NCBI RefSeq assembly: GCF_013363975.1
Contig: NZ_JABWGN010000003.1
Location: 248,001 to 312,000 of the forward strand
DNA length: 64,000 nucleotides
Direction: 5' to 3'
Origin: Nonomuraea montanisoli
GTDB lineage: Bacteria > Actinomycetota > Actinomycetes > Streptosporangiales > Streptosporangiaceae
The position numbers were made by a program, and so were the translations under genes. The notes under the pieces were generated by a model. The model searched no databases. It was not told where the DNA came from and saw only the letters and a list, made by a program, of their open reading frames with translations. Of the stretch, positions 25,624 to 33,645 are shown in pieces (positions within the stretch are counted from its first letter, which is position 1; the number at the start of each line of letters is the position of its first letter).

Positions 25624-27912
25624 TCAGTTCCCGGTGGGCTTGCCCTCCAGGCCCTCCAGGCCCGCCAGGTACGCGCGGGCCACCTTGAGCGCCCCCGCCT
25701 GCGCCTCCTTCTTCGGCATGAGGCGGACCTCGGGCGAGTTGGTGGGCTCGTCGCCGCGATGCTGCTGACCCGCGTAGTCCACCGCGACGACCAGCGCGCC
25801 CTTGCGGATCATCACGGTCGTGCTGCCGGCGAACACCACGTTCCTGCGGTAGCTGAGGTACTGGCTGTAGGCGGCGTCGCCCATGCCCTTGATGTCGGTC
25901 AGCTTGTCCCAGACGACGTCCTTCGTGGAGAAGGACTCCATGGACTTGTTGCCGCCGCGCCGGCCCGCGTAGAACGTGCCGGCCGCGCCGGCGTCGGGCG
26001 CCCCCGCCCGGTTGGTGAACCGGTGCGTGGTGATCAGCACGCTGCGGACCTTCGTGACGCCGCCACCCGCGTCGATCTTGCGGTTGAGCCAGCGGCACTC
26101 GGTCTGGGTGTCCGCGCCCGTCGTACTGCCCGTCGCCTTGGTCTCGGCGTCCGGCACCAGCGCGGTCGCCGCCTTCCCCGCCGCGACGCAGTCGGCGGGC
26201 ATGGCCGCGAGCGGCGTCGGCGTCGGCGTGGGGGCGGCGGTCGTAGGCGTGGCCGTGGGCGTGGGGATCTTGAGCGGCTGAGCCAGCACGTCGGGGTGCT
26301 GGGCCTTCCACGCGGCCACGCCCTTGGCGATCTGGCCGACGATGCCGGTGACCTCGCGGATGGCGTTGCCCTCGGTGACCGACTGGACGGTCTTGTTGGT
26401 GAGGAGGGCGGCGTCCTTGCGCCGCTGGTCGGCCTGGTACTTGACCTCGATGGTCATGTCGCCCACCCGGGCGTGGGCCTCGCCGTAGGAGTACCACAGC
26501 ACGGTGCCCGACCGCCGCCACACGTACTGGGCGAACGCGCCGTCGCCGACGCCCTGGATGTCCGTGACCTTGGAGGTGTAGTCCCTGTCGCCCTTCGTCG
26601 GGGTGGGTTTGGCGGTCTCGGCGTACTTGGCGCCGCCGCGGTCGATCTCGAACGAGTTCTGCGCCATCGACCGGCCGGTCTTCGCGCCGTCGCCGCGGTG
26701 CTGGTCGACCTTGACCTCGATCTGGCGGCTGCGCCAGTACTCGCCGAACGAGATGCGGAGGTTCGCCCAGGTGCAGGTGAAGTTGATCGTGTAGTCGCTG
26801 GACCGGGAGTCGCCGGTGACCTTCGCCTCGGGCACGAGCCGGTCGATCGTCTCCTCGGGCAGCATGGCGCACACGTCCGGGCCGGGCACGGGGCCGTTCG
26901 CCGCCTTCGACGCCTTGGCCGCCGGCTCCTGACCGGCGGACGTCCTGCCGTACACGAGGTACGCGCCGCCGGCGCCGCCCGCCAGCAGGAGCGCCACGCC
27001 CGCGGCCACGACGGGCATGACCCAGGGGCGGCGCGCCTTCGGGCGGTCGGGGGTGGGGGTTCCGCCGGTGGGGACGTCCAGGCCGACGGACGACGGCATG
27101 GTGACCGACCCGCCGTCCCCGGTCGCCGCCTGGCCGTATCCGGGGCCTTGAGGGTTCCGGCCGGGCGGGTTCTGGCCGGGCGGGCCGTACGGGGTGCCCG
27201 GAGGCGGTGCGCCGTACGGCTGGGGCGCGGGGCCCTGGGACGGTCCGGGAAGCGGGCCGCCGTACGGGCCGGGCATGCCTTCTGGTGCGGCGGAGGGACC
27301 GGCGGGCGGCCGGCCGGGCGGCCCCGAAGGCCCCTCAGGTCCCGAGGGCCCCGAGAACTGCCCGGCCGCAGGGGCGGAAGGCGGAGCCGAGGGAGGCCAC
27401 ACCGGCGCCCCGAAGCCAGGACCTGACGGGGCCTCGAAGCCAGGACCTGACGGGGCCTCGAAGCCAGGACCTGACGGGGCCTCGAAGCCAGGGCCTGACG
27501 GGGCCCCAGACTCAGGACCGGCGGAGTGAGGGCCGGGGGGCTGCCCGGCCGGAGGAGCCGCCGGCGGGCCGGCGGGCGGAGGGACCGGGCGCCCCTCGTA
27601 CGGCTCCGCCTGCGGCTCCCACGGAACGAACGCACCAGGCGCCGGCGACTCCTGCGACGGCGGGAACCCCGGCGGACCGGAGTACGGCGCCTGCGGGACC
27701 CCGGAGTGCGGCGGAAAGCCCTGCGCCCCCGGCCCCGGCTGCGGCGCGAAGCCCCCCGGCCCCGGCTGCGTGGGGAAGCCCTGCGGCCCGGACTGCGGGG
27801 ACGGCGGCGGGAAGCCGGGCGGTGGGGACGGGGGCCCGGCCGGTGGCTCGGACGGGCCGCCCGGCCCCGGTCGGGGGTTGTGCGGGGGCTCGTTCCGGTC
27901 ACCGGCATTCAC
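25624..27912 (-). CDS. Membrane protein with Pro/Gly-rich cytoplasmic region and two DUF3558-like ectodomains
   Basis: A 762-residue protein. Residues 1-290 are low-complexity Pro/Gly/Ser, including four exact SGPGFEAP repeats. One membrane helix (WVMPVVAAGVALLLAGGAGG) lies near residue 300. Outside are two related domains of about 180 residues, each with an early Cys, a CxW pair (CTWANLRIS, CRWLNRKID), a GVGDGAF or GMGDAAY turn and a late hydrophobic strand. The same domain forms the extracellular part of the two kinases encoded just upstream. The fold resembles DUF3558 lipoproteins; a ligand is unknown. AGGAG lies 7 bases before the GTG. Confidence 0.75.
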   Translation of the reverse strand: MNAGDRNEPPHNPRPGPGGPSEPPAGPPSPPPGFPPPSPQSGPQGFPTQPGPGGFAPQPGPGAQGFPPHSGVPQAPYSGPPGFPPSQESPAPGAFVPWEPQAEPYEGRPVPPPAGPPAAPPAGQPPGPHSAGPESGAPSGPGFEAPSGPGFEAPSGPGFEAPSGPGFGAPVWPPSAPPSAPAAGQFSGPSGPEGPSGPPGRPPAGPSAAPEGMPGPYGGPLPGPSQGPAPQPYGAPPPGTPYGPPGQNPPGRNPQGPGYGQAATGDGGSVTMPSSVGLDVPTGGTPTPDRPKARRPWVMPVVAAGVALLLAGGAGGAYLVYGRTSAGQEPAAKASKAANGPVPGPDVCAMLPEETIDRLVPEAKVTGDSRSSDYTINFTCTWANLRISFGEYWRSRQIEVKVDQHRGDGAKTGRSMAQNSFEIDRGGAKYAETAKPTPTKGDRDYTSKVTDIQGVGDGAFAQYVWRRSGTVLWYSYGEAHARVGDMTIEVKYQADQRRKDAALLTNKTVQSVTEGNAIREVTGIVGQIAKGVAAWKAQHPDVLAQPLKIPTPTATPTTAAPTPTPTPLAAMPADCVAAGKAATALVPDAETKATGSTTGADTQTECRWLNRKIDAGGGVTKVRSVLITTHRFTNRAGAPDAGAAGTFYAGRRGGNKSMESFSTKDVVWDKLTDIKGMGDAAYSQYLSYRRNVVFAGSTTVMIRKGALVVAVDYAGQQHRGDEPTNSPEVRLMPKKEAQAGALKVARAYLAGLEGLEGKPTGN
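27412..27507. repeat. Four tandem 24-bp units encoding SGPGFEAP
   Basis: Units start at 27412, 27436, 27460 and 27484 and are nearly identical at DNA level, which indicates recent expansion within the Pro/Gly-rich region of the membrane protein. Confidence 0.9.
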
Positions 27913-28147
27913 GAGGGACTCCTGGGGATTTCGTCATGACATGCGACTGAACATGCTAGTAAAAGCCGTGATGCGGCACTCGCCGATCCACCCAGAGCGC
28001 CTCAGGAGCCAGAGAAGCAGCCCCACGTGACGGACCCGTCGGCGGAGGAGCCGAACCCGCTCGACCGGCCGCGCCTGTCGGCGCGGTGGTTCGCGGCCCC
28101 TGCAGCTCGGTCGGGCAGGAACGTGCAGGAACGTGACCGACGGGCCC

Positions 28148-28172
28148 GGCGGGGACGGCTCGCCGTCCCGCC
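28148..28172 (-). terminator. Possible terminator of the Ser/Thr kinase operon
   Basis: An imperfect GC hairpin (GGCGGGGACGGC with GCCGTCCCGCC, one bulge) lies 11 bases after the kinase stop. The remaining 28173-27913 gap to the next gene holds only that gene's leader. Confidence 0.4.
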
Positions 28173-28182
28173 CCGCGGCGGG

Positions 28183-29616
28183 TCATCCTCCCAGTGCCGC
28201 CGAGACCGTCCGCGCGGCCGTGAGCACCGTCTGCTTGCCGCCTCCCGCGTCCTTGACCGCCACCCTCTCGCGTTGCAGGGTCACCTGCCCCATGAGGTTG
28301 CTCAGCCGGAACAGCACGACGTCGTTGCTCCGCCCCTCGTTCGGGGCGGCGAACGCGAACGAGGTCTGCGCGTACGCGGTCTCGCCCACCCCTTTCACGT
28401 CCTGCCCTTCGCCGGTGACCCTGCGGAACACCGTGCCCTTCGCGCCCACCCTGCCGGCGCGCTCGCTGGCGTACCTGCGCTCGGCGATCCGGGGGCCGCT
28501 GAGGTCGCCGGCCGGCCGCTCGGCCCAGACCTCCACGATCAGCGTGCGCGGCGCGTTGGTGTTGTCGAGTTTCCACTGGCACTCACCCGGCCGTGGGGCC
28601 GTCCGCACCACCGCCCCGCCCAGCAGCTCCACGGCCCGGGCGTCGCCGACCAGCCCGCACGGGTCGGGCGCCGTCGCGAACCTCCCGGCCTCGGGCGTCC
28701 CCTTGAGCGCCGTGACCCCGTACCAGCCGGCCACGCCCACCAGCGCGGCGGCCACGGCCGCCACCGGTACGAGCCACCGGCGGCGACGGCGGCGGACGGG
28801 CTCGGCCAGCGCGTTCAGCCGCTCGCGGACCACGCCCGCCGGCGGGCGCGTGACCGGGTCCTTGGCCAGCATCGCCATGATGAGCCCACCGAGCTCGGAG
28901 CCGGCCCGTTCCGGGAACGGGGGGTCGTGCAGCAGCACCGCGGCCGCGACGGCGGCCGGCATGGCGCGCTCGAACGGCGCCCTGCCCTCGGCCGCCACGT
29001 ACAGGGCCGCGCCGAGCGACCACAGGTCGGAGGCGGAGCCGGCGGCCTGCTGGTTCAGGCGTTCGGGAGCCATGTAGCCGAGCGAGCCGCCGCCCGAGGT
29101 GGGGCCCGCTCCGTCCTGGCCGTACAGGGGCACGGCGATGCCGAAGTCGGTGAGCATGGCCGAGCCGTCGGCGTCGAGCAGGATGTTGGCCGGCTTGACG
29201 TCGTGGTGGAGCATGCCGTTCATGTGCGCGGTCTCCAGCGCCGACAGCACCCTCAGCCCGATGCGCGCCACCTCCTCGGGCGGCAGCGGTCCGCGCTCCT
29301 TGACCACCTTATCCAGCGAGCGCCCGGTGACCAGATCCATGATGATCCACGGCTGGTCGCCCTCGAGCACCACGTCGTGGACCATGACGATCGCCGGGTC
29401 GCGCAGCCGCCCGGCGGACCTGGCCTCGTGGATGGCGCGGTCGGCGAACGCGGCCCGCTGCGGCGGGGTCAGGCCCGGCGGCACGCGGACCTGCTTGACC
29501 GCCACCTGCCGGTCGAGCGTCTCGTCGATCGCCCGCCACACCGTGCCCGCGCCGCCCTCGCCGAGCCGCTCGACCAGGCGGTAGCGGCCGGCCAGCCGGT
29601 AGGCCTCAGCCGGCAC
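28183..29616 (-). CDS. Transmembrane Ser/Thr protein kinase with DUF3558-like ectodomain
   Basis: The 477-residue kinase has the glycine loop LGEGGAGTVW, Lys41 in VAVKQV, catalytic loop LHHDVKPANIL (HHD in place of HRD), DFGIAV and MAPERL. A membrane helix (WLVPVAAVAAALVGVAGWYG) is near residue 285. The outer part of about 160 residues has DPCGLVG, ECQWKL and KGVGETAYAQ, matching the ectodomains of its two neighbours. GTG 29616 overlaps the upstream kinase gene by 11 bases, so both are made from one transcript. It should phosphorylate cytoplasmic targets in response to an envelope signal. Confidence 0.9.
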   Translation of the reverse strand: MPAEAYRLAGRYRLVERLGEGGAGTVWRAIDETLDRQVAVKQVRVPPGLTPPQRAAFADRAIHEARSAGRLRDPAIVMVHDVVLEGDQPWIIMDLVTGRSLDKVVKERGPLPPEEVARIGLRVLSALETAHMNGMLHHDVKPANILLDADGSAMLTDFGIAVPLYGQDGAGPTSGGGSLGYMAPERLNQQAAGSASDLWSLGAALYVAAEGRAPFERAMPAAVAAAVLLHDPPFPERAGSELGGLIMAMLAKDPVTRPPAGVVRERLNALAEPVRRRRRRWLVPVAAVAAALVGVAGWYGVTALKGTPEAGRFATAPDPCGLVGDARAVELLGGAVVRTAPRPGECQWKLDNTNAPRTLIVEVWAERPAGDLSGPRIAERRYASERAGRVGAKGTVFRRVTGEGQDVKGVGETAYAQTSFAFAAPNEGRSNDVVLFRLSNLMGQVTLQRERVAVKDAGGGKQTVLTAARTVSAALGG

Positions 29617-31111
29617 GGCGCAACGCCTTCTCGGTGGCCCGCGCCGCGTCCAGCGCGGTGCGCTTGATGTCGTCGTCGGTGGGCCGGTCGCCCAGCGTGG
29701 TGTACTCGACCCGCACCACGAGGTTGGCCAGCCGGAAGTAGACGTGGGCGCTGTGCATCCGGCCCGTCGGCCCCTTCATCTCGTAGCCGAACGCCTCCTC
29801 CCCGATCCCCGTCACGGCGTGGGCGGGGGTGAGGCTGGCCTTGTTGGTGCCCGTCGCGCCGACCTCCGGCCAGGTCCAGTCGACACCCTCCCGGTACTTC
29901 CCCCATTTGATCTTCTGGTTCTCGAACAGGGTGTGCGCCGAGGCCGGGGTCATCGACCACGGGTCGGCCGTGTCGGAGTCCTTCTGGAGCTGGACGCCGA
30001 TCCCCGTCTTGGGGATGGTCCAGCCGCAGGTGGGACCCTCCTCGTCGGAGCTGCGCCGACCGGCCGGGGGTTTCTGGACCCGCAGCAGCCGGGCCACGTC
30101 CTCGCCCTGCAGCACCGAACAGGCGTCCATCGGCACGGTGAACGCCTCGGGAATCCCGTCGTCCTGCCGCCGCACCAGCAGGAACACGCCCGCGCCCACG
30201 ACGGCGAGCGCGACGACGGCGGCCACGGCGCCCCACAGGAGGCCCTTGCGGGGGCGCCGCACCCGGCCGGGGGCGGTCATCTCGTGCGTGACCGTCAGGC
30301 GCGGCGACTGGCCGGCCGCCACCTGCCGGAGCGCGTCACGGGCGGTGCGGGCGTCCGGCCTGGCGAACGGGTGACGCGCGGTCAACGCGGCGATCACGGG
30401 GCCGATGAGGCCGCCGACCTCGGGCGGCGGCGTGGTCAGCGTCGCGGTGATCCGCTCGCCGGCCGTGCCGCCGTACATCGGACGGCCCTCGACCGCGTAG
30501 AACAGCGTGGCCCCGACCGACCACAGGTCGGAGGCGGGGCCGCCCGGGTCTCCGTCCAGCCGCTCCGGCGCGATGAACCCCGGCGAGCCGATCGTCAGCC
30601 CCTGCTCGGTGATCGCGGCCTGGCCCTCCTGGCGCGCGATGCCGAAGTCGGTGAGGACCACCCGGCCCGTGTCGGTGATGAACACGTTGCCCGGCTTCAC
30701 GTCGCGGTGCTGCAGCCCCTGCGCGTGGGCGGCGGCCAGCGCCTCCAGCAGGTCGGCGCCGACCCGCGCCGCGTGCTCCTGCGGCATCGGGCCGTGCCGC
30801 TTGACCACGTCGGCCAGGCTGCCGCCCCGCAGCAGCTCCATGACCAGCCACGGACGGCCGTACTCGACGATGACGTCGTGCAGCGCCACGATGCCGGGGT
30901 GGCGCAGCCTGGCGGTGGCCTGCGCCTCGCGCACGGCCCGCGTGACCAGCTCGTTCCGCTCCGCGGCGGGCAGCCCCTCGGGCAGCGTGAGCTCCTTGAC
31001 CGCCACCTCGCGATCGAGCATCTCGTCCCTGGCCAGCCACACCCTTCCCATGCCGCCGGCGCCGAGCTGGACGATCAGGGAGTAGCGGCCGGCGAGTCTT
31101 CCGCCAGACAT
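29606..31111 (-). CDS. Transmembrane Ser/Thr protein kinase with DUF3558-like ectodomain
   Basis: The 501-residue kinase has LGAGGMGRVW, Lys39 in VAVKEL, LQHRDVKPGNVF, DFGIAR and IAPERL, all key residues intact. A helix (GLLWGAVAAVVALAVVGAGV) lies near residue 295. The extracellular part has DACSVLQG, TCGWTI and TGIGEEAFGYE, the same pattern as the next two genes downstream. PASTA repeats are absent, so it is not a PknB-type cell-wall sensor. First gene of the group. Confidence 0.92.
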   Translation of the reverse strand: MSGGRLAGRYSLIVQLGAGGMGRVWLARDEMLDREVAVKELTLPEGLPAAERNELVTRAVREAQATARLRHPGIVALHDVIVEYGRPWLVMELLRGGSLADVVKRHGPMPQEHAARVGADLLEALAAAHAQGLQHRDVKPGNVFITDTGRVVLTDFGIARQEGQAAITEQGLTIGSPGFIAPERLDGDPGGPASDLWSVGATLFYAVEGRPMYGGTAGERITATLTTPPPEVGGLIGPVIAALTARHPFARPDARTARDALRQVAAGQSPRLTVTHEMTAPGRVRRPRKGLLWGAVAAVVALAVVGAGVFLLVRRQDDGIPEAFTVPMDACSVLQGEDVARLLRVQKPPAGRRSSDEEGPTCGWTIPKTGIGVQLQKDSDTADPWSMTPASAHTLFENQKIKWGKYREGVDWTWPEVGATGTNKASLTPAHAVTGIGEEAFGYEMKGPTGRMHSAHVYFRLANLVVRVEYTTLGDRPTDDDIKRTALDAARATEKALRRAG

Positions 31112-31199
31112 ACCCGGAAGACTAACTAAGGATCATGATGAAAGGTTATTCGTCGGGCGGACGCGCAACTGTCGGTGGCCGACTCTATGGTCTTGGATC

Positions 31200-32930
31200 G
31201 TGGACGCGGTACAAGGCACCCTCGACGAGCTCGGCACCCCGCTGAGTGACGTCACGTTCGTCGTTTTCGACCTGGAGACGACCGGCGGCTCGCCGGCCGA
31301 GCACCAGATCACCGAGATCGGCGCGGTCAAGGTGCGGGCCGGCGAGGTGCTGGGCGAGTTCTCCACGCTGGTCGATCCGGGAGGCCCGATCCCGCCGTTC
31401 ATCTCGGTGCTGACCGGCATCACCGACTCCATGGTCGTGGCGGCGCCGCGCATCGAGGCGGTGCTGCCGAGCTTCCTCGAGTTCATCCAGGGCACCACGC
31501 TGGTCGCGCACAACGCGGGCTTCGACACCCGCTTCGTCAAGGCGGCCTGCGCCGCCCACGGCTACCCGCCGCCGGCCAACCCGGTCGTCGACACCGTCGA
31601 CCTGGCCCGGCGGGTGCTGACCCGCGACGAGACGCCCAACGCCAAGCTCGGCACGCTGGCCCGGTTCTTCCGCAGCCCCGCCGAGCCGTGCCACCGCGCC
31701 CTGCAGGACGCCAGGGCCACCGTGCACGTCCTCCACGGGCTCATCGAGCGGGCGGGATCGTTCCAGGTCCACACGCTGGAGGAGCTGAAGTCGTTCGTCC
31801 GCGCGCCCACGCCCGAGCAGCAGCGCAAGCGCCACCTCGCCGAGTCGGTGCCGCACTCCCCCGGCGTCTACCTGTTCGAGGACGAGCGCGGCGAGGTGCT
31901 CTACATCGGCAAGAGCACCAACCTGCGCAACCGCGTGCGCTCCTACTTCACCGCCAGCGAGACCCGGCCGCGCATCCGCGAGATGATCGGCATCGCCGAA
32001 CGGGTCCGCCACATCGTGTGCGCCACGGCGTTAGAGGCCGAGGTGCGGGAGCTGCGCCTCATCGGCGGCGCCAAGCCCCGCTACAACCGCCGTTCCCGCT
32101 TCCCGGAGAAGGTCGTCTGGCTCAAACTCACCCAGGAACCGTTCCCCCGGCTGTCGATCGTGCGCGAGCTCAAGGACGACGGCGCCGCCTACCTCGGCCC
32201 GTTCGGCAGCAACCGCTCCGCCGACGACGCCCGCCTCGCCCTGCAGGAGGCGGTGCCGCTGCGCCAGTGCACCCAGCCGATGACGCTGCGCACCCGCCGG
32301 GCGGCGTGCGTGCTGCTGGAGATGGGCCGCTGCGGCGCGCCCTGCGAGGGGCGGCAGAGCCAGGCCGAGTACGCCCTGCACGCCGAGACGGCGCGCCGGG
32401 CCATGACGCTCGACGCCACGCCCGTCCTCGCCGCCGTGACCGCCCGCATGGAGCGGCTGTCGGCCGAGCAGCGCTACGAGGAGGCGTCGATCGAGCGCGA
32501 CCGGCTGGCCGCGTTCGTCCGCACGGCCGCGCGCATGCAGCGCCTGTCCGCGATCACCCGCATCCCGCAGCTCATCGCCGCCAGCCCCGCCTTCGACGGC
32601 GGCTGGGACATCCACGTCGTCCGGTACGGCCGGCTCGCGGCCGCCGGGGTCATGCCGCGCGGCGCCCACCCCGTGCCGTTCGTCGAGTCGCTGGCGGTCC
32701 GCGCCGAGACCGTCCTGCCGGGGGCGGGGCCGATCCACGCGGCCGGCGCCGAGGAGACGGAGTGCATCCTGCGCTGGCTGGAGTCGCCGGGGGTGCGGCT
32801 GGTGGAGGTCGACGGCGACTGGGCGCTGCCCATCCACGGGGCGGCCCGCCACAAGGCCCGCATCGAGCTCGCCTACCGGCCGCTCGCCGCCGAGCGCTCC
32901 CACTCCCGCGAGGGCCGGCCCTTGCGCTGA
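31200..32930 (+). CDS. DEDDh exonuclease fused to UvrC-type GIY-YIG nuclease
   Basis: The 576-residue protein starts with a DnaQ-like 3'-5' exonuclease (FDLETTGG, HNAGFDTRF, HRALQDARAT give the D-E-D-H-D residues; about 17-175), followed by a UvrC N-terminal GIY-YIG domain (PGVYLFEDERGEVLYIGKS near 218) and the UvrC-like Cys segment MGRCGAPC. The UvrC C-terminal endonuclease and HhH parts are absent. This arrangement is known in actinobacteria and parallels Cho-type repair nucleases; a DNA repair role is inferred. GTG start. Confidence 0.9.
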   Translation: MDAVQGTLDELGTPLSDVTFVVFDLETTGGSPAEHQITEIGAVKVRAGEVLGEFSTLVDPGGPIPPFISVLTGITDSMVVAAPRIEAVLPSFLEFIQGTTLVAHNAGFDTRFVKAACAAHGYPPPANPVVDTVDLARRVLTRDETPNAKLGTLARFFRSPAEPCHRALQDARATVHVLHGLIERAGSFQVHTLEELKSFVRAPTPEQQRKRHLAESVPHSPGVYLFEDERGEVLYIGKSTNLRNRVRSYFTASETRPRIREMIGIAERVRHIVCATALEAEVRELRLIGGAKPRYNRRSRFPEKVVWLKLTQEPFPRLSIVRELKDDGAAYLGPFGSNRSADDARLALQEAVPLRQCTQPMTLRTRRAACVLLEMGRCGAPCEGRQSQAEYALHAETARRAMTLDATPVLAAVTARMERLSAEQRYEEASIERDRLAAFVRTAARMQRLSAITRIPQLIAASPAFDGGWDIHVVRYGRLAAAGVMPRGAHPVPFVESLAVRAETVLPGAGPIHAAGAEETECILRWLESPGVRLVEVDGDWALPIHGAARHKARIELAYRPLAAERSHSREGRPLR

Positions 32931-32935
32931 CCCGA

Positions 32936-32941
32936 TAGAGT
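32936..32941 (+). promoter_or_regulatory. -10 box TAGAGT for a leaderless transcript
   Basis: TAGAGT is followed by 7 bases and then the ATG at 32949, the spacing of leaderless actinobacterial genes. No -35 match is visible. Confidence 0.45.
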
Positions 32942-32948
32942 TGGGGCC

Positions 32949-33236
32949 ATGGTCACGGCTATCGTTCACATCAACGCCGAGGTCGACCGGATTCCGGAGG
33001 TCGCCCAGACGATCGCCGAGATCGACGGCGTCAGCGAGGTCTACTCCATCACCGGCGAGTACGACCTGCTGGCCATGGTGCGGGTGGCCGCCTACGAGGA
33101 GATCGCCGAGGTGGTCCCGGGCCGCATCAACAAGGTCTCGGGCGTGCTGCACACCGAGACCCACATCGCCTTCCGGGCCTACTCCAAGCACGACCTGGAC
33201 GCCGCCTTCTCCATCGGTTTCACCGAGTCCGACTGA
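32949..33236 (+). CDS. Lrp/AsnC-type ligand-binding (RAM) domain protein
   Basis: The 95-residue protein is a stand-alone RAM domain: VTAIVHINAEVDRIPEVAQ, VYSITGEYDLLAMVRV and RINKVSGVLHTETHIAF fit the alpha-beta sandwich that binds amino acids in Lrp regulators. The DNA-binding half is absent, so it may modulate an Lrp partner or act as a small-molecule sensor. Widely conserved in actinobacteria. Confidence 0.88.
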   Translation: MVTAIVHINAEVDRIPEVAQTIAEIDGVSEVYSITGEYDLLAMVRVAAYEEIAEVVPGRINKVSGVLHTETHIAFRAYSKHDLDAAFSIGFTESD

Positions 33237-33574
33237 ACCTCCGGCCTGTTCCCTTCCTGAGGGCCCGACGGTTCACTTCTTGAGGGGCTGACGATCCGTC
33301 TCTCGCGGCGGCCCGTCCCTCCGGGCCCCCCTTCCGCGCTGCCGACCTGCGCCTCCCACGCACAGGCGCCCGGTCACCGCGTCGCCGACCTGCGTCGCCG
33401 ACGTCCGCGCCGTCCGCTTACGGGGCGCCCTGTCGTCGCGCTGCCCGCCCCGCCACCCGCTCGCGTGCGGCCTGCTCGCATGCGGCCCCGCGCCGTGCCC
33501 CGGCGCCTCCGCCCGCCCGCGCTCCTCGCGCCACCCGCTCTCCCCCCGGCCGTCACAGCATGCGGAAACAGCGA
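33237..33574. other. Intergenic region, no gene seen
   Basis: C-rich sequence between the convergent RAM-domain and qcrB genes. Open frames here have biased composition without any family pattern. Confidence 0.6.
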
Positions 33575-33604
33575 GGGCCCGGACGGCTGGTGCCGTCCGG
33601 GCCC
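33575..33604 (-). terminator. Terminator of the ctaE-qcrCAB operon
   Basis: A perfect 13-bp stem (33575-33587 with 33592-33604, four-base loop) lies 41 bases after the qcrB stop. Confidence 0.85.
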
Positions 33605-33645
33605 GGGCTGGGCCGCCGGTCCTCAGGGGAGCGGCGGCGGGTGGA

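Noticed and set aside
23276..26872. A continuous open frame of about 1,200 codons reaching from the histidine kinase into the upstream membrane-protein gene
   Set aside because: The upstream part is the out-of-phase reading of the ectodomain gene and has only Arg/Gly/Pro-biased sequence; the kinase begins at 25540.
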